Below are positions 63,718-64,000 of a stretch of 64,000 nucleotides of DNA, in pieces; position 1 is the first letter of the stretch; each line of letters opens with the position of its first letter. Source of the DNA: Capronia americana (Eukaryota > Ascomycota > Eurotiomycetes > Chaetothyriales > Herpotrichiellaceae); NCBI GenBank assembly GCA_016110215.1, contig JADWQD010000014.1, positions 124,001-188,000 of the forward strand, read 5' to 3'. The notes under the pieces are model-generated. The model was not told where the DNA came from and ran no database searches. It saw nothing but the letters and a program-made list of their open reading frames with translations. The position numbers and the translations under genes are program-made.

Positions 63718-64000
63718 TCACAGCTTCGCAGCCCTCCCCTCCGCCTCCTTCTTCTTGCACGGCAACTCCCTCCTCAAAATCTTCCCACTCAGCGTTTTGG
63801 GTAATGGGTTCAGCTCAAACACGCCGCCCCGCAGTTTCTTGTAGCCCGCGACCTGTTGGTCCGCCCACGCGCGGATGTCATCTAAAAGCTGCTGCTTCTG
63901 AGATGCCGGGGCCGCAGGCGGGAGGGTCACGTATGCAATCGGTAGCTCGGTGGCTTGTTCGTCTGAGTAGATCGAGGTGACGGCTGCGTCGACGACGGAG
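63718..64000 (-). CDS. Acyl-CoA ligase (4CL-like), C-terminal end, peroxisomal; cut by window edge
   Basis: Only the last ~93 codons are present; the gene continues beyond 64000. The frame reads SVVDAAVTSIYSDEQATELP, then AYVTLPP, and GYKKLRGGVFELNPLPKTLS followed by GKILRREL. The PKTLSGKILRREL block is the A10 motif of the adenylate-forming superfamily and carries the catalytic lysine. The chain ends Ala-Lys-Leu, a canonical type 1 peroxisomal targeting signal, so the enzyme likely activates a carboxylic acid with CoA inside peroxisomes. Fatty acids, coumarate-like acids or a secondary metabolite precursor are all possible. The tail is Lys/Glu-rich. Convergent with the Ldi-like gene, ~215 bp apart. 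Confidence 0.88.
   Translation of the reverse strand, partial: SVVDAAVTSIYSDEQATELPIAYVTLPPAAPASQKQQLLDDIRAWADQQVAGYKKLRGGVFELNPLPKTLSGKILRRELPCKKKEAEGRAAKL

Overview
The window is nuclear DNA from a filamentous ascomycete (Pezizomycotina). The evidence is short GT-AG introns of about 46-120 bp with CTRAC-like branch points, together with families typical of this group: a HET-domain protein, a CFEM seven-helix receptor, a Zn2Cys6 regulator, a class IV chitin synthase and a PAS-type hybrid histidine kinase. I cannot place it reliably below subphylum. No rRNA, tRNA, CRISPR or intact transposon was seen.

Layout. 1-6.5 kb: housekeeping pair TOP1 (minus) and ATP3 (plus), divergent from a shared ~0.6 kb promoter, then a 3-helix membrane protein. 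8.8-18.5 kb: lineage-specific unknowns. These are a tail-anchored protein, a gene whose reading frame shifts twice, a tandem pair of paralogues with a conserved intron and a recurring HVFPWL-like motif, and a Gly/Arg/Asp-rich protein with a long Asp run. 19.4-23.3 kb: a degenerate RING-finger protein and a HET-domain protein with a prion-like N terminus. 24.7-26.5 kb: CFEM seven-helix receptor in eight exons. 27.9-31.5 kb: mitochondrial LETM1-like protein and a DHA1 drug/polyamine exporter. 33.3-41.6 kb: a SEL1-repeat Chs4/Skt5-like chitin synthase activator, divergent from a class IV (Chs3-type) chitin synthase. 43.2-46.8 kb: Zn2Cys6 regulator convergent with an AnmK-like 1,6-anhydro-N-acetylmuramate kinase, an enzyme of bacterial peptidoglycan recycling. 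49-53.2 kb: sugar porter and an ERG26-like sterol dehydrogenase with a low-complexity insertion. 53.6-60.4 kb: an E2 with two UBC domains, then a four-PAS hybrid histidine kinase. 61.6-64 kb: a linalool dehydratase/isomerase-like enzyme convergent with a peroxisomal acyl-CoA ligase that runs off the window end.

Exon boundaries were read by eye from splice signals and checked for reading-frame continuity. Start codons were checked to be real ATGs; several long open frames begin with TTG or GTG and were trimmed. Functions come from recognised motifs, not from database searches. The most interesting items are the AnmK-like gene in a fungus, the tandem unknown family, the double-UBC E2, the HET/RING pair, the Chs4/Chs3-type neighbourhood and the Ldi-like/CoA-ligase pair.
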